NCBI RefSeq assembly: GCF_024172185.1
Contig: NZ_JAMZEC010000001.1
Span: 8,407,001-8,471,000, forward strand
Length of the DNA: 64,000 bases
Direction of reading: 5' to 3'
DNA from: Nonomuraea roseoviolacea subsp. carminata
GTDB lineage: Bacteria > Actinomycetota > Actinomycetes > Streptosporangiales > Streptosporangiaceae
Positions within the stretch are counted from its first letter, which is position 1; each line of letters begins with the position of its first letter. The position numbers and the translations under genes are program-made. This document shows, one piece after another, positions 26,166-34,339 of this stretch. The notes under the pieces are model-generated. The model ran no database searches. It saw nothing but the letters and a program-made list of their open reading frames with translations, and was not told the DNA's origin.

Positions 26166-27155
26166 ATGCACATCTCGGCACAGAACCTCCGCGACCGCCT
26201 GCGCGGCTCGCTCATCGCCGCGGCCGCCACCCCCATGACGGCGGCCGGGGAGGTCGACCTGGACCTGGTCTCGCGCTACCTGGCCGGGCTGGTCGCCGAC
26301 GGGGCCGGCGCTCTCGCGGTGCTGGCCCACACCGGCCGGGGCCCGTACCTGGCGCCGGAGGTGCGCGCGGGGGTGATCGAGCGGGCGGTGGCGCTGGGCG
26401 TCCCCGTCCTCGTGGGCGTCGGCGGCCACCCCGCCACGGACGGCCATCCGGCCACGGACGGCCGCCCCGCCACGGACGGCTCCCCGGTGGGGGACGACGG
26501 TGTGGAGCGGACGGCCGAGGAGGCGCGGGCGGCGGCCGGGCTGGGCGCGGCGGGCGTCCTGGTGTTCCCCTCGGCCGGTGACCGTCCGGCGCTGCACGAC
26601 GCCGTGTGGCGGGCGTCCGGCCTGCCGATGATCGCCTTCGACCTCTACACCCGGCCGTGCCCGCCGGAGGCGATGGCCGAGATCCTGGCCCATCCGGGGG
26701 TGGCGGGGCTCAAGACGGCCCTGCTCTCCGACGCCATGGGCTGCCAGCGGGCCATCGCGCTCACCCGCGCGGCGGGCCGGCTGGCCGTCACCGGCGAGGA
26801 CCGCATGTTCGGCCCCTCCCTGCTGTGGGGCGCCGAGGCCGCGCTGGTGGGCCTCGCCGCCGCCTCGGTCGAGGTCACCGCGGCCGTGCTGGCCGCGTTC
26901 CGCGGCTCCGACCTGCGGGCCTTCGAGGAGGCGTCCGGCCGCCTGGACCGGCTGGCGCAGGTCACGTTCACCGAGCCCATGGAGGGCTACGTGCGGCGCA
27001 TGCTGTGGCTGGCGGCGGCCGAGGGACGCATCCCCGACTCGCACGCCCACGACCCGTACGGGCCGCCGCTGCCCGCTGACGAGCGCGCGCGGGTGGTGCG
27101 CCATCGCGGCCGCGCCCGGCCCTCCGGCCGGGCGGGCGCGAGGCTCACGGAGTAG
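26166..27155 (+). CDS. Second DapA/DHDPS-family lyase, with tandem-repeat insert
   Basis: 329-aa TIM-barrel Schiff-base lyase, ATG 26166, 29 bp after the permease gene and probably in its operon. Schiff-base Lys is in GVAGLKTALLSDAM and the conserved Tyr in IAFDLYTRPCPP. An insert in the loop after VLVGVGG holds four near-identical repeats of the unit PATDG (GHPATDGHPATDGRPATDG). The C-terminal ~30 residues are Arg-rich. Substrate unknown. It is clearly diverged from the DapA-like protein at 19529, suggesting two sequential or alternative lyase steps. Confidence 0.82.
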   Translation: MHISAQNLRDRLRGSLIAAAATPMTAAGEVDLDLVSRYLAGLVADGAGALAVLAHTGRGPYLAPEVRAGVIERAVALGVPVLVGVGGHPATDGHPATDGRPATDGSPVGDDGVERTAEEARAAAGLGAAGVLVFPSAGDRPALHDAVWRASGLPMIAFDLYTRPCPPEAMAEILAHPGVAGLKTALLSDAMGCQRAIALTRAAGRLAVTGEDRMFGPSLLWGAEAALVGLAAASVEVTAAVLAAFRGSDLRAFEEASGRLDRLAQVTFTEPMEGYVRRMLWLAAAEGRIPDSHAHDPYGPPLPADERARVVRHRGRARPSGRAGARLTE

Positions 27156-27156
27156 G

Positions 27157-29127
27157 TCAGGGGCGGCCGGAGATCGCGACGCGCACGAGGTCACGGCCGC
27201 GCACCCCGTACAGCGCCCGGCGCGAGGGATCCAGCGCCAGCTTGGGCTCCCCGCCGAACCACTGTCCCGCCAGCCCCTCGACGAGGGTCCTCGCCGTGAA
27301 CGACCTCAGGTCGAGCTTGTAGATCTTGTCCCCGTCCGTGCAGTAGGCCACCTCACCGGTCACGAACAGCTCGCCGCCCTTCGCGCCGACCTGGAGGCGG
27401 CCGGTCACCTGCCGGCGGCGCAGGTCGAAGGCGAACACCTCGCCGGTGCTCGCCATCCCGTACAGCACGGCCCCGGCACGCCCGAGGGCGAGCGAGGTGA
27501 TGGCGCGGGCGCCCGGCACGGGCTCGTGCTGCCACAGGAGCTCGCCGGCGGCGAGGTCCCAGGCCGCCAGGCGGGCCGTGGCGGTCACCGGCGGCAGGCC
27601 GAGGCCCTCCTGGATCAGGGTGCCGAGATAGGCGGTGCCGCGCCGGGTGACGACCGAGTAGACGGTCTGCCGCTCGACGGCCGGGCGGTGGGTCTCCAGC
27701 TTCCCGGTGCGCGGCGAGTAGAGCGACAGCGCGCCGTTGACGTGGCCGGGCTCCGGCTGCGTGGGCATGACGATCAGGCCGGTGCGCGCGTCGTAGGCCA
27801 GGTCGCGGGGCCGGTCCTGCTGGTTGCCGGCGCGCGCGAGCAGCCTGGCCTCGCTCTCACCGGCGCGGTGCGCGTACAGGGCGGCCTGCGTGTAGACGCC
27901 GAGGTACGTGGTGCCGCGCACGGTCAGCATGGTCTTCGGCTCGCCCGGGATGCCGAGCCGGGTCACCTTGCCGGTGGCCAGGTCGTGGATGTCGGCGCCG
28001 CTCTTGCCGCCCACGTAGACGCGTTCCCCGTCGGAGTGGACGGACATGGGCTCCTCGGGGGCGGCGCGCAGGCCGCGCTGCACGAGGTTGCGGTACTCGA
28101 TCTGCCCGGTGGCGGGATCGTGGACGAACACCGCGCTGTCCTGGACGCCGTAGACGCGCCCCTCGTGCGCGAGGATCCGATGGGTGGCGGCCTCGAAGTA
28201 CGGCACGCCGAGCACCTCCAGCTCGTCCCCGGCGATCGAGTAGCGGTAGAGCGTGCCGGTGGGGCGGCCGGCGAAGTAGACGTGACCGTCGTGGACCAGC
28301 ACCGAGACGATGTACTTCTCGCCCGGCGCGGTGGCCTTGACGACCTTGAACCGGGAGGGATCGGCCCGGTCCATCACGAGCAGCTCGGCCAGGGAGTTCA
28401 TGCCGCACGCGAGGTGGGTGCCGGACATGCTCATGCTCGCCACCCAGTCGCGGTCGGCCAGTTCCGGCGGCAGCAGCTCGCGCCGCTCGCCGGTGGCGCG
28501 GTCGATGGCGATGAGGTGGGCGTTGGCGCCGACGCCCGCGTAGACGTGCGTGGCGTCGGCCTGGATGCTGCGCACGTACGCCTCGCCGGGGCTCGCCTCA
28601 CCCAGGTCGCGGCTGGTCCCGGTGGCCGGGTCGTACTCGCGGACCCGGCCCGGCTCCGAGGTGCCCAGGTAGACCTTGCCGTCGGGGGAGGCGGCCATGG
28701 TCCAGACGAAGTGGTCGGGGTACTCGGCGACCTTCGTCACCGTGCCGGCCACCGTGTCGATCCTGTACAGGTCGGACCGGGAGTGCGTGGCGGCGTAGAC
28801 GTCGGTGCCCACCCGGCACATCGCCCATATGCCGATGCCCGTCGGGATCTCGAAATGGGTCGTGACCGAATCCTTGGCGAGGTCGTAGGCACCGACGACG
28901 TTCGGTGACAGGCCGCGCGAGCCGACGTAGAGGACGCCGTTCACGATCTCGGCATTGCCGAGCGGGCCGGCGACGCTGGCGGGGCCCAGGTCGGTGATGG
29001 TTCCCTCGGGTTCGCGGGCGCGGACGGCCATGGCATGCGCGGGGGCGGCGTGCGCGGGGGTGGCGGACAGGGGGACGGCCACCGCGGTGGTGGCCGCCGC
29101 CTGCAGGAAACGACGGCGGGGGATCAT
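27157..29127 (-). CDS. Tat-exported beta-propeller protein (module A)
   Basis: 656 aa. The N-terminus MIPRRRFLQAAATTAVAVP is a twin-arginine (RRxFLQ) signal, so the protein folds before export. GGGAG precedes the ATG. The mature part is made of repeated blade units such as VYLGTSEPGRVREYDPATGT, VYAGVGANAHLIAIDRATGE and VYVGGKSGADIHDLATGKV, i.e. a PQQ/WD40-like propeller of about 7-8 blades. It is a paralogue of the protein at 30765-32768, with shared blocks throughout. It lies downstream of the amidohydrolase pair A and just behind operator site 4. Role likely extracellular substrate recognition or hydrolysis/lysis of a glycan; no catalytic residues could be assigned. Confidence 0.82.
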   Translation of the reverse strand: MIPRRRFLQAAATTAVAVPLSATPAHAAPAHAMAVRAREPEGTITDLGPASVAGPLGNAEIVNGVLYVGSRGLSPNVVGAYDLAKDSVTTHFEIPTGIGIWAMCRVGTDVYAATHSRSDLYRIDTVAGTVTKVAEYPDHFVWTMAASPDGKVYLGTSEPGRVREYDPATGTSRDLGEASPGEAYVRSIQADATHVYAGVGANAHLIAIDRATGERRELLPPELADRDWVASMSMSGTHLACGMNSLAELLVMDRADPSRFKVVKATAPGEKYIVSVLVHDGHVYFAGRPTGTLYRYSIAGDELEVLGVPYFEAATHRILAHEGRVYGVQDSAVFVHDPATGQIEYRNLVQRGLRAAPEEPMSVHSDGERVYVGGKSGADIHDLATGKVTRLGIPGEPKTMLTVRGTTYLGVYTQAALYAHRAGESEARLLARAGNQQDRPRDLAYDARTGLIVMPTQPEPGHVNGALSLYSPRTGKLETHRPAVERQTVYSVVTRRGTAYLGTLIQEGLGLPPVTATARLAAWDLAAGELLWQHEPVPGARAITSLALGRAGAVLYGMASTGEVFAFDLRRRQVTGRLQVGAKGGELFVTGEVAYCTDGDKIYKLDLRSFTARTLVEGLAGQWFGGEPKLALDPSRRALYGVRGRDLVRVAISGRP

Positions 29128-29160
29128 GTGCGGCTCCCTGATGAAGGTGGCCGCACGGTA

Positions 29161-29178
29161 TAACGGGCTAGTCCGTAA
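29161..29178. promoter_or_regulatory. Regulon operator, site 4 (degenerate)
   Basis: TTACGGACTAGCCCGTTA on the minus strand matches site 1 at 14 of 18 positions. It sits 34 bp before the ATG of propeller A and overlaps the last codons and stop of the amidohydrolase upstream. Weaker than the other sites, so less certain. Confidence 0.5.
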
Positions 29179-29896
29179 TGTCCAGCCTGAAGAGTTCGGC
29201 CGCGTTGCGCCAGGCGACCCGCTCGGCCAGGTCCGGGGCGAGCCCGGCCGCCGCCACCGCGCCGAAGGCCGACGACGGGTCGATCAGCGTGGCGTCCGTG
29301 CCGAACAGCAGCCGCCGTCCGTCCACCGCCGCCGCCACCTCGGCGATGCGGCCCGCCGGGGCGTGCGACCAGCAGGGTTCGAGGTAGAGCCGGTCGCAGG
29401 CGGCGGCCGCCTCGATGGCGTACCGGAACCCGTCGGCGCCCATGTGCCCGGCGATCACCCGCAGGTCCGGCGTGTCCAGGCAGACCTGGGCCAGGTCGAG
29501 CACCGAGGTGCCCCAGGTGTGCACGAGCGCCGGGCACCCGGCCTCGGCGACGAGCGCCAGGGCGTCGCGCAGCCGCGCCGAGGTGACGGGCGAGCCCGTG
29601 TAGTCGGTGTGGATCTTCACGCCGACGAACCGGCCGGTGGGCAGGTAGGCGTCGAGGTCGCGGGCGGCCTCGTCCAGGCGGCGCGGGTTGACCGTGACGT
29701 AGCCGAGCAGGCGGTCGTGCTCCTCCAGCACCCGGGCGAGGGCGCGGTTGCCGGCCGCGGCGTCGTAGATGACCGCCTCGGTGTGCGAGACCACGGCCCG
29801 GTCGATGCCGTAGCGGTCCATGGTGGCCAGGCTCGCCCCGGCCACGTCCATGGTGAAGAACCACGGCCCCCAGTGGGCGTGCACGTCGATGATCAT
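29168..29896 (-). CDS. Amidohydrolase-family metal-dependent hydrolase/decarboxylase (module A, ligands intact)
   Basis: 242-aa TIM-barrel enzyme of the amidohydrolase_2 (ACMSD-like) type. Start ATG 29896 overlaps the stop of the gene before it (ATGA). Metal and catalytic residues look complete: HxH in MIIDVHAHWG, VKIHTDY, PALVHTWG, VIAGHMGADG and the late Asp in LLFGTDATLID. It should act in the cytoplasm on a small lactone, ester or carboxylated substrate. It is closely similar in plan to 33473-34288, its counterpart in module B. Confidence 0.85.
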   Translation of the reverse strand: MIIDVHAHWGPWFFTMDVAGASLATMDRYGIDRAVVSHTEAVIYDAAAGNRALARVLEEHDRLLGYVTVNPRRLDEAARDLDAYLPTGRFVGVKIHTDYTGSPVTSARLRDALALVAEAGCPALVHTWGTSVLDLAQVCLDTPDLRVIAGHMGADGFRYAIEAAAACDRLYLEPCWSHAPAGRIAEVAAAVDGRRLLFGTDATLIDPSSAFGAVAAAGLAPDLAERVAWRNAAELFRLDITD

Positions 29897-30690
29897 GACA
29901 GGAGCCTCCTGGCGTTGCCGCCGGCCACCGCGGCGACCTCGTCGGGCGACAGCCCGCCGGTCGCCAGGCGCAGCAGGGGGACGAGGGGTTCGGCGTGCGG
30001 GGTGCGCGAGCCGTACAGCAGGCGGTCCGCCCCCACCTCCGCTGCGGCGGTCTCCAGCGCGTCGGGGGAGTTGAGCAGGCGGGTCGAGGTGTGGAAGCCG
30101 GGCTCGTCGGCGGCGGCCACGAGGAAGTCGCCCAGGTGGTAGAAGTGCGTGTCCAGGAAGACCACCCGGGCGCCGATCCCCGCGAACGGCCGCCAGAACC
30201 TGCGCACGTCGCCCCCGGTGAGCACGGTCAGGCCCAGCGCGGTCGCCCGGCGCGCCACGTGCCCGACGGACGGGAAGCCGGCCTCCACGCCCTGCTCGTC
30301 GGGGAACAGCCGGACCCCGCGGACCCCGCCGGCCGCCAGGCGCTCCAGCTCGCGCGCCGCGCCGATCGGGTCGCGCAGGTCCACCGTCCCCACCGGCACG
30401 AACGACGTCCCGTCCTGCGCCGCTCCGCGCAGGGCGAGGGCCTCGTCGTTGCCGGAGGGCACGTCGAACAGGGCCGCGCGCAGGGCGGCCACCGCGCCGG
30501 CCCGGATCCGGTGCCGGGCCAGCGTCCCGAGCACCTCGGCGGGCGTGCCGGGCGGGCCGTCGCGGTCCGGGTACGCTCCCACCAGCACGTCGACGTCGAG
30601 CGTCACCTCCAGGTCGCCGATCAGCCTCCACGCGTCGAACGCCGTCCCGGTGATACCGGCCCGATCCCTAATCGTCATGGGCGCCATCAT
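29893..30690 (-). CDS. Degenerate amidohydrolase-like protein (module A)
   Basis: 265 aa with the same TIM-barrel layout as its neighbour but without the metal ligands: the HxH position reads FDAWRLIGD, and the later His positions read VRLFPDEQG, LTVLTGGDV and LLYGSRTPH. The C-terminal signature GGNARRLLS of the family is kept, so homology is clear. Translationally coupled to the intact enzyme through an ATGA overlap, which suggests a partner subunit or a regulator of it rather than decay. The start could be any of ATG 30690, 30687 or 30678; no clear ribosome site is visible. Confidence 0.72.
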   Translation of the reverse strand: MMAPMTIRDRAGITGTAFDAWRLIGDLEVTLDVDVLVGAYPDRDGPPGTPAEVLGTLARHRIRAGAVAALRAALFDVPSGNDEALALRGAAQDGTSFVPVGTVDLRDPIGAARELERLAAGGVRGVRLFPDEQGVEAGFPSVGHVARRATALGLTVLTGGDVRRFWRPFAGIGARVVFLDTHFYHLGDFLVAAADEPGFHTSTRLLNSPDALETAAAEVGADRLLYGSRTPHAEPLVPLLRLATGGLSPDEVAAVAGGNARRLLS

Positions 30691-30716
30691 GCCATTGACG
30701 TACCGCGCCCATAAAG

Positions 30717-30734
30717 TTACGGTCTGGACCTAAA
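30717..30734. promoter_or_regulatory. Regulon operator, site 5 (centre of the mirrored modules)
   Basis: TTACGGTCTGGACCTAAA matches site 1 at 16 of 18 positions. It lies in the 74-bp gap between the divergent modules A and B, about 27-30 bp from each start, so one bound dimer could control both. Confidence 0.75.
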
Positions 30735-30764
30735 TCGAACAACAATGAACGCGAGGTGCTCGGC

Positions 30765-32768
30765 ATGCTCCGACGTCTCCTGGCCGCCGTGGCCGGCCTC
30801 TTACCCGCCCTTCTCACCGTCCCGGCGGCCACGGCCGTCCCCGCCGCCGCGGCCACGACCACCCGCGCGGCGTGCACGGACCCCGCCGTGCAGACGTACG
30901 GCCCGGCCACGGTCACCGGCGCGATCGTCGGCGCCGCCGTCCACGACGGCCGCGCCTACGTCGTCACCCGCGGCCCCAAGCCGCCCGTCATCGCCGAGGT
31001 GGACCTCGGCACCCGCAAGGTGATCAGGACCGCCACCCTCCCCGACGGCCCGGCCGAGGGCGCCCCCGAGGGCGGCTGGGCCACCGCCGTCACCGGCGGC
31101 AAGGTGTACGTCGGCACCTACCCCGTCCCCGACCTCTACAGCTTCGACATCGCCACCGGCGAGGTGAAGCACCTGCGCTCGTTCGGCCGCAACGGCGGAT
31201 TCGTGTGGAGTCTGGCCGCGGCCCCCGACGGCACCCTCTACGCGGGCACCTACCCGGGCGGCCGGGTCTTCGAGTACGTGCCGGCCACCGGCGCGGTCCG
31301 CGACTTCGGCGTCCTCGCGCAGGGCGAGCGGTACGTGCGCGCCGTCGCCGCCGACGCCACCTACGTGTACGCGGGCCTGCTCGACAAGGCGAAGCTCGTC
31401 CGCATCGAACGGGCCACCGGCAAGGTCACGGAGCTGGCGAGCGCCCCCACTGGCGTGGGCGCCATCACCCTGCACGGCGAGCGCGTCCTCGCCGCCGCCG
31501 GCGGCGAGCTGATCGACGTGCGCAAGGACGGCTCCGACCTGCGGCGGACGACGCTGGTGGAGGGCTCCATCGACGCGCCGGCCGCGATGGAGGACGGCAC
31601 CGTCTACCTCACCTCCCGCCCCGACGGCACCGTCTACCGCTACCGGACGGGCGACACGGCGTTCACCAAGGTCGCCGACGCGCCCGCGCCCGGCGACGAG
31701 AGCCGGCGCATCCACCAGCTCGACGCCGACACGCTGCTCGGCTTCGCCGGCAGCGGCGGCCTGTGGTGGCTGGACCTGCGCTCGGGCACGTCGCAGTTCG
31801 TCGACCTGCTGGAGGCGGGGCTGCCGCCGGGCACCGAACGGGTGCAGAGCATGCTGCTCGTCCCCAACCGCGCCCTCTACGTCGGCGGCCACTTCGTGAT
31901 GGAGGTGCGCGACCTGCGCACCGGCGACAAGCGCCGCTTCCGGGTGCCGGGCGAGCCCAAGGACCTGGTGCGGCGCGGCGAGAAGATCTACGCGGCCGTC
32001 TACCCCAGCGGGCAGGTGATCTCCATCGACCTGCACACCGACGAGGTGCGGGGCGTGGCCTTCCTCGGCCACGGTCAGCAGCGGCCGTGGGACATCGAGT
32101 ACGACCCCGTGACCGACAAACTCCTCGTGGCCAGCGCCCCCCTCGGGGCGAACCTCAAGGGCGCGCTGACCGTCGTGGACCCCGACACCGGTGCGGTGGA
32201 CTCGTACGTGGACGTCATCCCCGACCAGAGCCTCATGAGCCTGTCGCTCGACTCGGGCCGCGGCGTCGTCTATCTCGGCGGCGACGTGCTGGGCGGCGGC
32301 GGCACCCCGCCCACCCGGACCTCGGCCTCGGTCGCGGCCTTCGACCTGCGCGCGCGCAAGGTCCTGTGGAGCGTGGACCCGGTGCCGGGCCACCGCACGT
32401 TCCAGGACATCAAGGTGCACAACGGGCTGCTGTACGGCGTCTACAAGCGGGAGTCGGGCGCCTGGATCGCCCTCGACCTGGCCACGCGCAAGGTGGTGCG
32501 CCAGGGGACGATCGCCGGCTACGGCGAGCTGACCGTGCACCGGGGACGCGTCTTCGCGTCCGTCTTCCGCGGCGGCGGCAACGCCTACCAGCTGGGCACG
32601 GAGGCGAAGCTGCTGGCCACCGGCCTCGGCGACGAGTGGTACACCAACCCGCAGCTCCACTTCGAACCCGGCTCGTGGTACGCGTGGGCGCTCGTGGGCC
32701 GCGAGCTGGCCAGGATCAGGCTGGACCCGTCCTGCCCGCCCTTGACCATCCCTCCGGCGGGTAGCTAG
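30765..32768 (+). CDS. Secreted beta-propeller protein (module B)
   Basis: 667 aa. Start ATG 30765 is preferred over GTG 30756 because GCGAGG is properly spaced from it. MLRRLLAAVAGLLPALLTVPAATA is a Sec signal peptide, unlike the Tat signal of its paralogue at 27157. Blade units include VYVGTYPVPDLYSFDIATGE, LYAGTYPGGRVFEYVPATGA and VYAGLLDKAKLVRIERATGK. The C-terminus has a Cys (DPSCPP) that may pair with the early Cys (AACTDPA). It leads the plus-strand module, ends 9 bp before a degenerate amidohydrolase, and probably acts outside the cell on the same substrate as propeller A. Confidence 0.82.
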   Translation: MLRRLLAAVAGLLPALLTVPAATAVPAAAATTTRAACTDPAVQTYGPATVTGAIVGAAVHDGRAYVVTRGPKPPVIAEVDLGTRKVIRTATLPDGPAEGAPEGGWATAVTGGKVYVGTYPVPDLYSFDIATGEVKHLRSFGRNGGFVWSLAAAPDGTLYAGTYPGGRVFEYVPATGAVRDFGVLAQGERYVRAVAADATYVYAGLLDKAKLVRIERATGKVTELASAPTGVGAITLHGERVLAAAGGELIDVRKDGSDLRRTTLVEGSIDAPAAMEDGTVYLTSRPDGTVYRYRTGDTAFTKVADAPAPGDESRRIHQLDADTLLGFAGSGGLWWLDLRSGTSQFVDLLEAGLPPGTERVQSMLLVPNRALYVGGHFVMEVRDLRTGDKRRFRVPGEPKDLVRRGEKIYAAVYPSGQVISIDLHTDEVRGVAFLGHGQQRPWDIEYDPVTDKLLVASAPLGANLKGALTVVDPDTGAVDSYVDVIPDQSLMSLSLDSGRGVVYLGGDVLGGGGTPPTRTSASVAAFDLRARKVLWSVDPVPGHRTFQDIKVHNGLLYGVYKRESGAWIALDLATRKVVRQGTIAGYGELTVHRGRVFASVFRGGGNAYQLGTEAKLLATGLGDEWYTNPQLHFEPGSWYAWALVGRELARIRLDPSCPPLTIPPAGS

Positions 32769-32786
32769 TTTCGGTCTGTGCCGAAA
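32769..32786. promoter_or_regulatory. Regulon operator, site 6, overlapping a start codon
   Basis: TTTCGGTCTGTGCCGAAA. The start GTG of the next gene (32778-32780) lies inside the palindrome, and the site begins one base after the propeller B stop. A separate promoter giving a leaderless message, with the operator covering its start, is the simplest reading. Confidence 0.65.
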
Positions 32787-33476
32787 TCAGTCGTCGACGC
32801 CCACCGCCTGATCGGCCCGGTGCCGTTCGACGACCTGCCCGCCGACCCGCGGCCCGAGATGGACCGCCTCGGCATCGACCGGGCCTGCGTGACCCACACG
32901 CTCAGCCTCTACTCCGACCCGCGGGAGGGCAACGACGCCCTCCTGCGGCTGGACGACCCCCGGCTCGTCCCGGTGCCCGTCGTGGTGCCGGGCGTGCCGG
33001 GGGCGTCGGCCCCCTCCACCCCGGCCGAGGTGCTGGACTGGGGCGTGCCGATGGTCCGGCTCTGCCCGGAACGGCATCGCTTCGACCTCACCGGACCGGT
33101 CGCGCTGCGCTGGCTGGCCGAGCTGGACCTGCCCGTCGCCATCGACCTGGACGAGACCTCGCCCGCCCGGCTCCGCACCCTCGCCGAACGGCTGCCCGGC
33201 CTGCGGATCCTGCTCCTCAACCCCGGCTACCGGCGGCTGCGCGCGCTGGCCGAGCTGATGGCCGAGGCGCCGCGCGTGTGGGTGGAGATCGGCACGGTCA
33301 ACACCCAGCGCGGCGTCGAGTGGCTGGCCGAGCGGTTCGGCGCCGGGCGGCTCGTGTTCGGCACCGGGGCGCCGGTGGCCGACGACTGCGGGCCGCGCTT
33401 CCTGCTCGACCACCTCGACCTGACGCCGGCGGAGATCGAGCTGATCGCCGCGGGCTCACTGGGGAGGCTGCTGTGA
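32778..33476 (+). CDS. Degenerate amidohydrolase-like protein (module B)
   Basis: 232 aa. The amidohydrolase fold is recognisable, but metal ligands are lost: HxH reads VVDAHRLIGP (one His), and later positions read VRLCPERHRF, PVAIDLDETS, LLLNPGYRR and LVFGTGAPVADD. It ends IAAGSLGRLL, the family C-terminal signature. No ribosome site precedes the GTG, which lies within an operator, so a leaderless start is likely. It overlaps the next, intact enzyme by GTGA. Same relation as in module A, but the order relative to the propeller is inverted. Confidence 0.72.
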   Translation: MPKSVVDAHRLIGPVPFDDLPADPRPEMDRLGIDRACVTHTLSLYSDPREGNDALLRLDDPRLVPVPVVVPGVPGASAPSTPAEVLDWGVPMVRLCPERHRFDLTGPVALRWLAELDLPVAIDLDETSPARLRTLAERLPGLRILLLNPGYRRLRALAELMAEAPRVWVEIGTVNTQRGVEWLAERFGAGRLVFGTGAPVADDCGPRFLLDHLDLTPAEIELIAAGSLGRLL

Positions 33477-34288
33477 CCCGCCGCCTTCCCCAAGCCCCGG
33501 TGCTGGACGCGCACGGGCACATCGGGACCTGGCCCGACTTCCTCATCCCCGACCCCAGCGCCGAGGGCCTCGTGGCCACCATGGACCGCGTCGGCGTCAC
33601 GGCGATGGGCGTCAGCCACCTGCTGGCCGTCGGCCCCGACGCCGGGCGGGGCAACCGGCTGGCCATGGAGACCGCCGCCCGCTTCCCCGGCAGGTTCGGC
33701 GTCTGGCAGGTCTACAACCCGCACCACCGGACCCCGCTGGTCTCCGACGGGGTGTGGGGCGTCAAGCTGCATCCCGACGTCCACCAGTGCCCCCTCGACG
33801 ACCCCCGCTACGAGCCCGTCTGGCGGCTCGGCCTGCCGGTGCTCGCCCACGGCCAGACCGACTCGCCGTGGAGCGACCCCGCGCGGTTCGCCGCCGTCGC
33901 CGCACGCCATCCGGACGTGCCCCTCCTCATGGGTCACACCGGGCTCTGGCCGTACGGGTTCGACCGGGCGGCCCGCCTGGCGGCCGGCCACCCGAACCTC
34001 CACCTGGAGGTGTGCGGTTCCAGGATGACCGGGCGCTGGATCGCCCGGCTGGCCGCGACGATCGGCGCCGAGCGCGTGCTGTTCGGCTCGGACGCCTGCT
34101 TCCTCGACCTGCGCACGGGGTACGGCCGGGTCGCCCTGGCCCCGCTCACCGAGGCCGACCGGGCGCTGATCCAGGGCGGCAACCTGGCCCGCCTCCTGGG
34201 CCCCCGCCTCCTGGGCCCCCGTCTCCACGGCCCCCGTCTCCACGGCCCCCGCCTCCTCGGCCCTGCCTCTGAGTCCCCACGCCCTTGA
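33473..34288 (+). CDS. Amidohydrolase-family metal-dependent hydrolase/decarboxylase (module B, ligands intact)
   Basis: 271 aa, GTG start 33473 inside the previous stop. Ligands look complete: LDAHGHIGTW (HxH), VKLHPDVHQC, VLAHGQTDSP, LLMGHTGLW, and the late Asp in VLFGSDACF. The normal family end (IQGGNLARLLG) is extended by five 5-residue repeats of the type LLGPR/LHGPR encoded by a 15-bp tandem repeat, followed by a short tail; the added tail is probably recent and neutral. Paralogue of 29168-29896. Confidence 0.83.
   Translation: MTRRLPQAPVLDAHGHIGTWPDFLIPDPSAEGLVATMDRVGVTAMGVSHLLAVGPDAGRGNRLAMETAARFPGRFGVWQVYNPHHRTPLVSDGVWGVKLHPDVHQCPLDDPRYEPVWRLGLPVLAHGQTDSPWSDPARFAAVAARHPDVPLLMGHTGLWPYGFDRAARLAAGHPNLHLEVCGSRMTGRWIARLAATIGAERVLFGSDACFLDLRTGYGRVALAPLTEADRALIQGGNLARLLGPRLLGPRLHGPRLHGPRLLGPASESPRP
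34193..34267 (+). repeat. 15-bp tandem repeat, five copies
   Basis: Unit CTCCTGGGCCCCCGC and close variants, five head-to-tail copies, in frame with the amidohydrolase and encoding its LLGPR-type tail. Slippage-prone, C-rich on the plus strand. Confidence 0.85.
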
Positions 34289-34339
34289 ACCCCTCCGCCC
34301 CTGAGTCCTCCCATCCCTGAGACCCCAGGTCCCCGCAGC

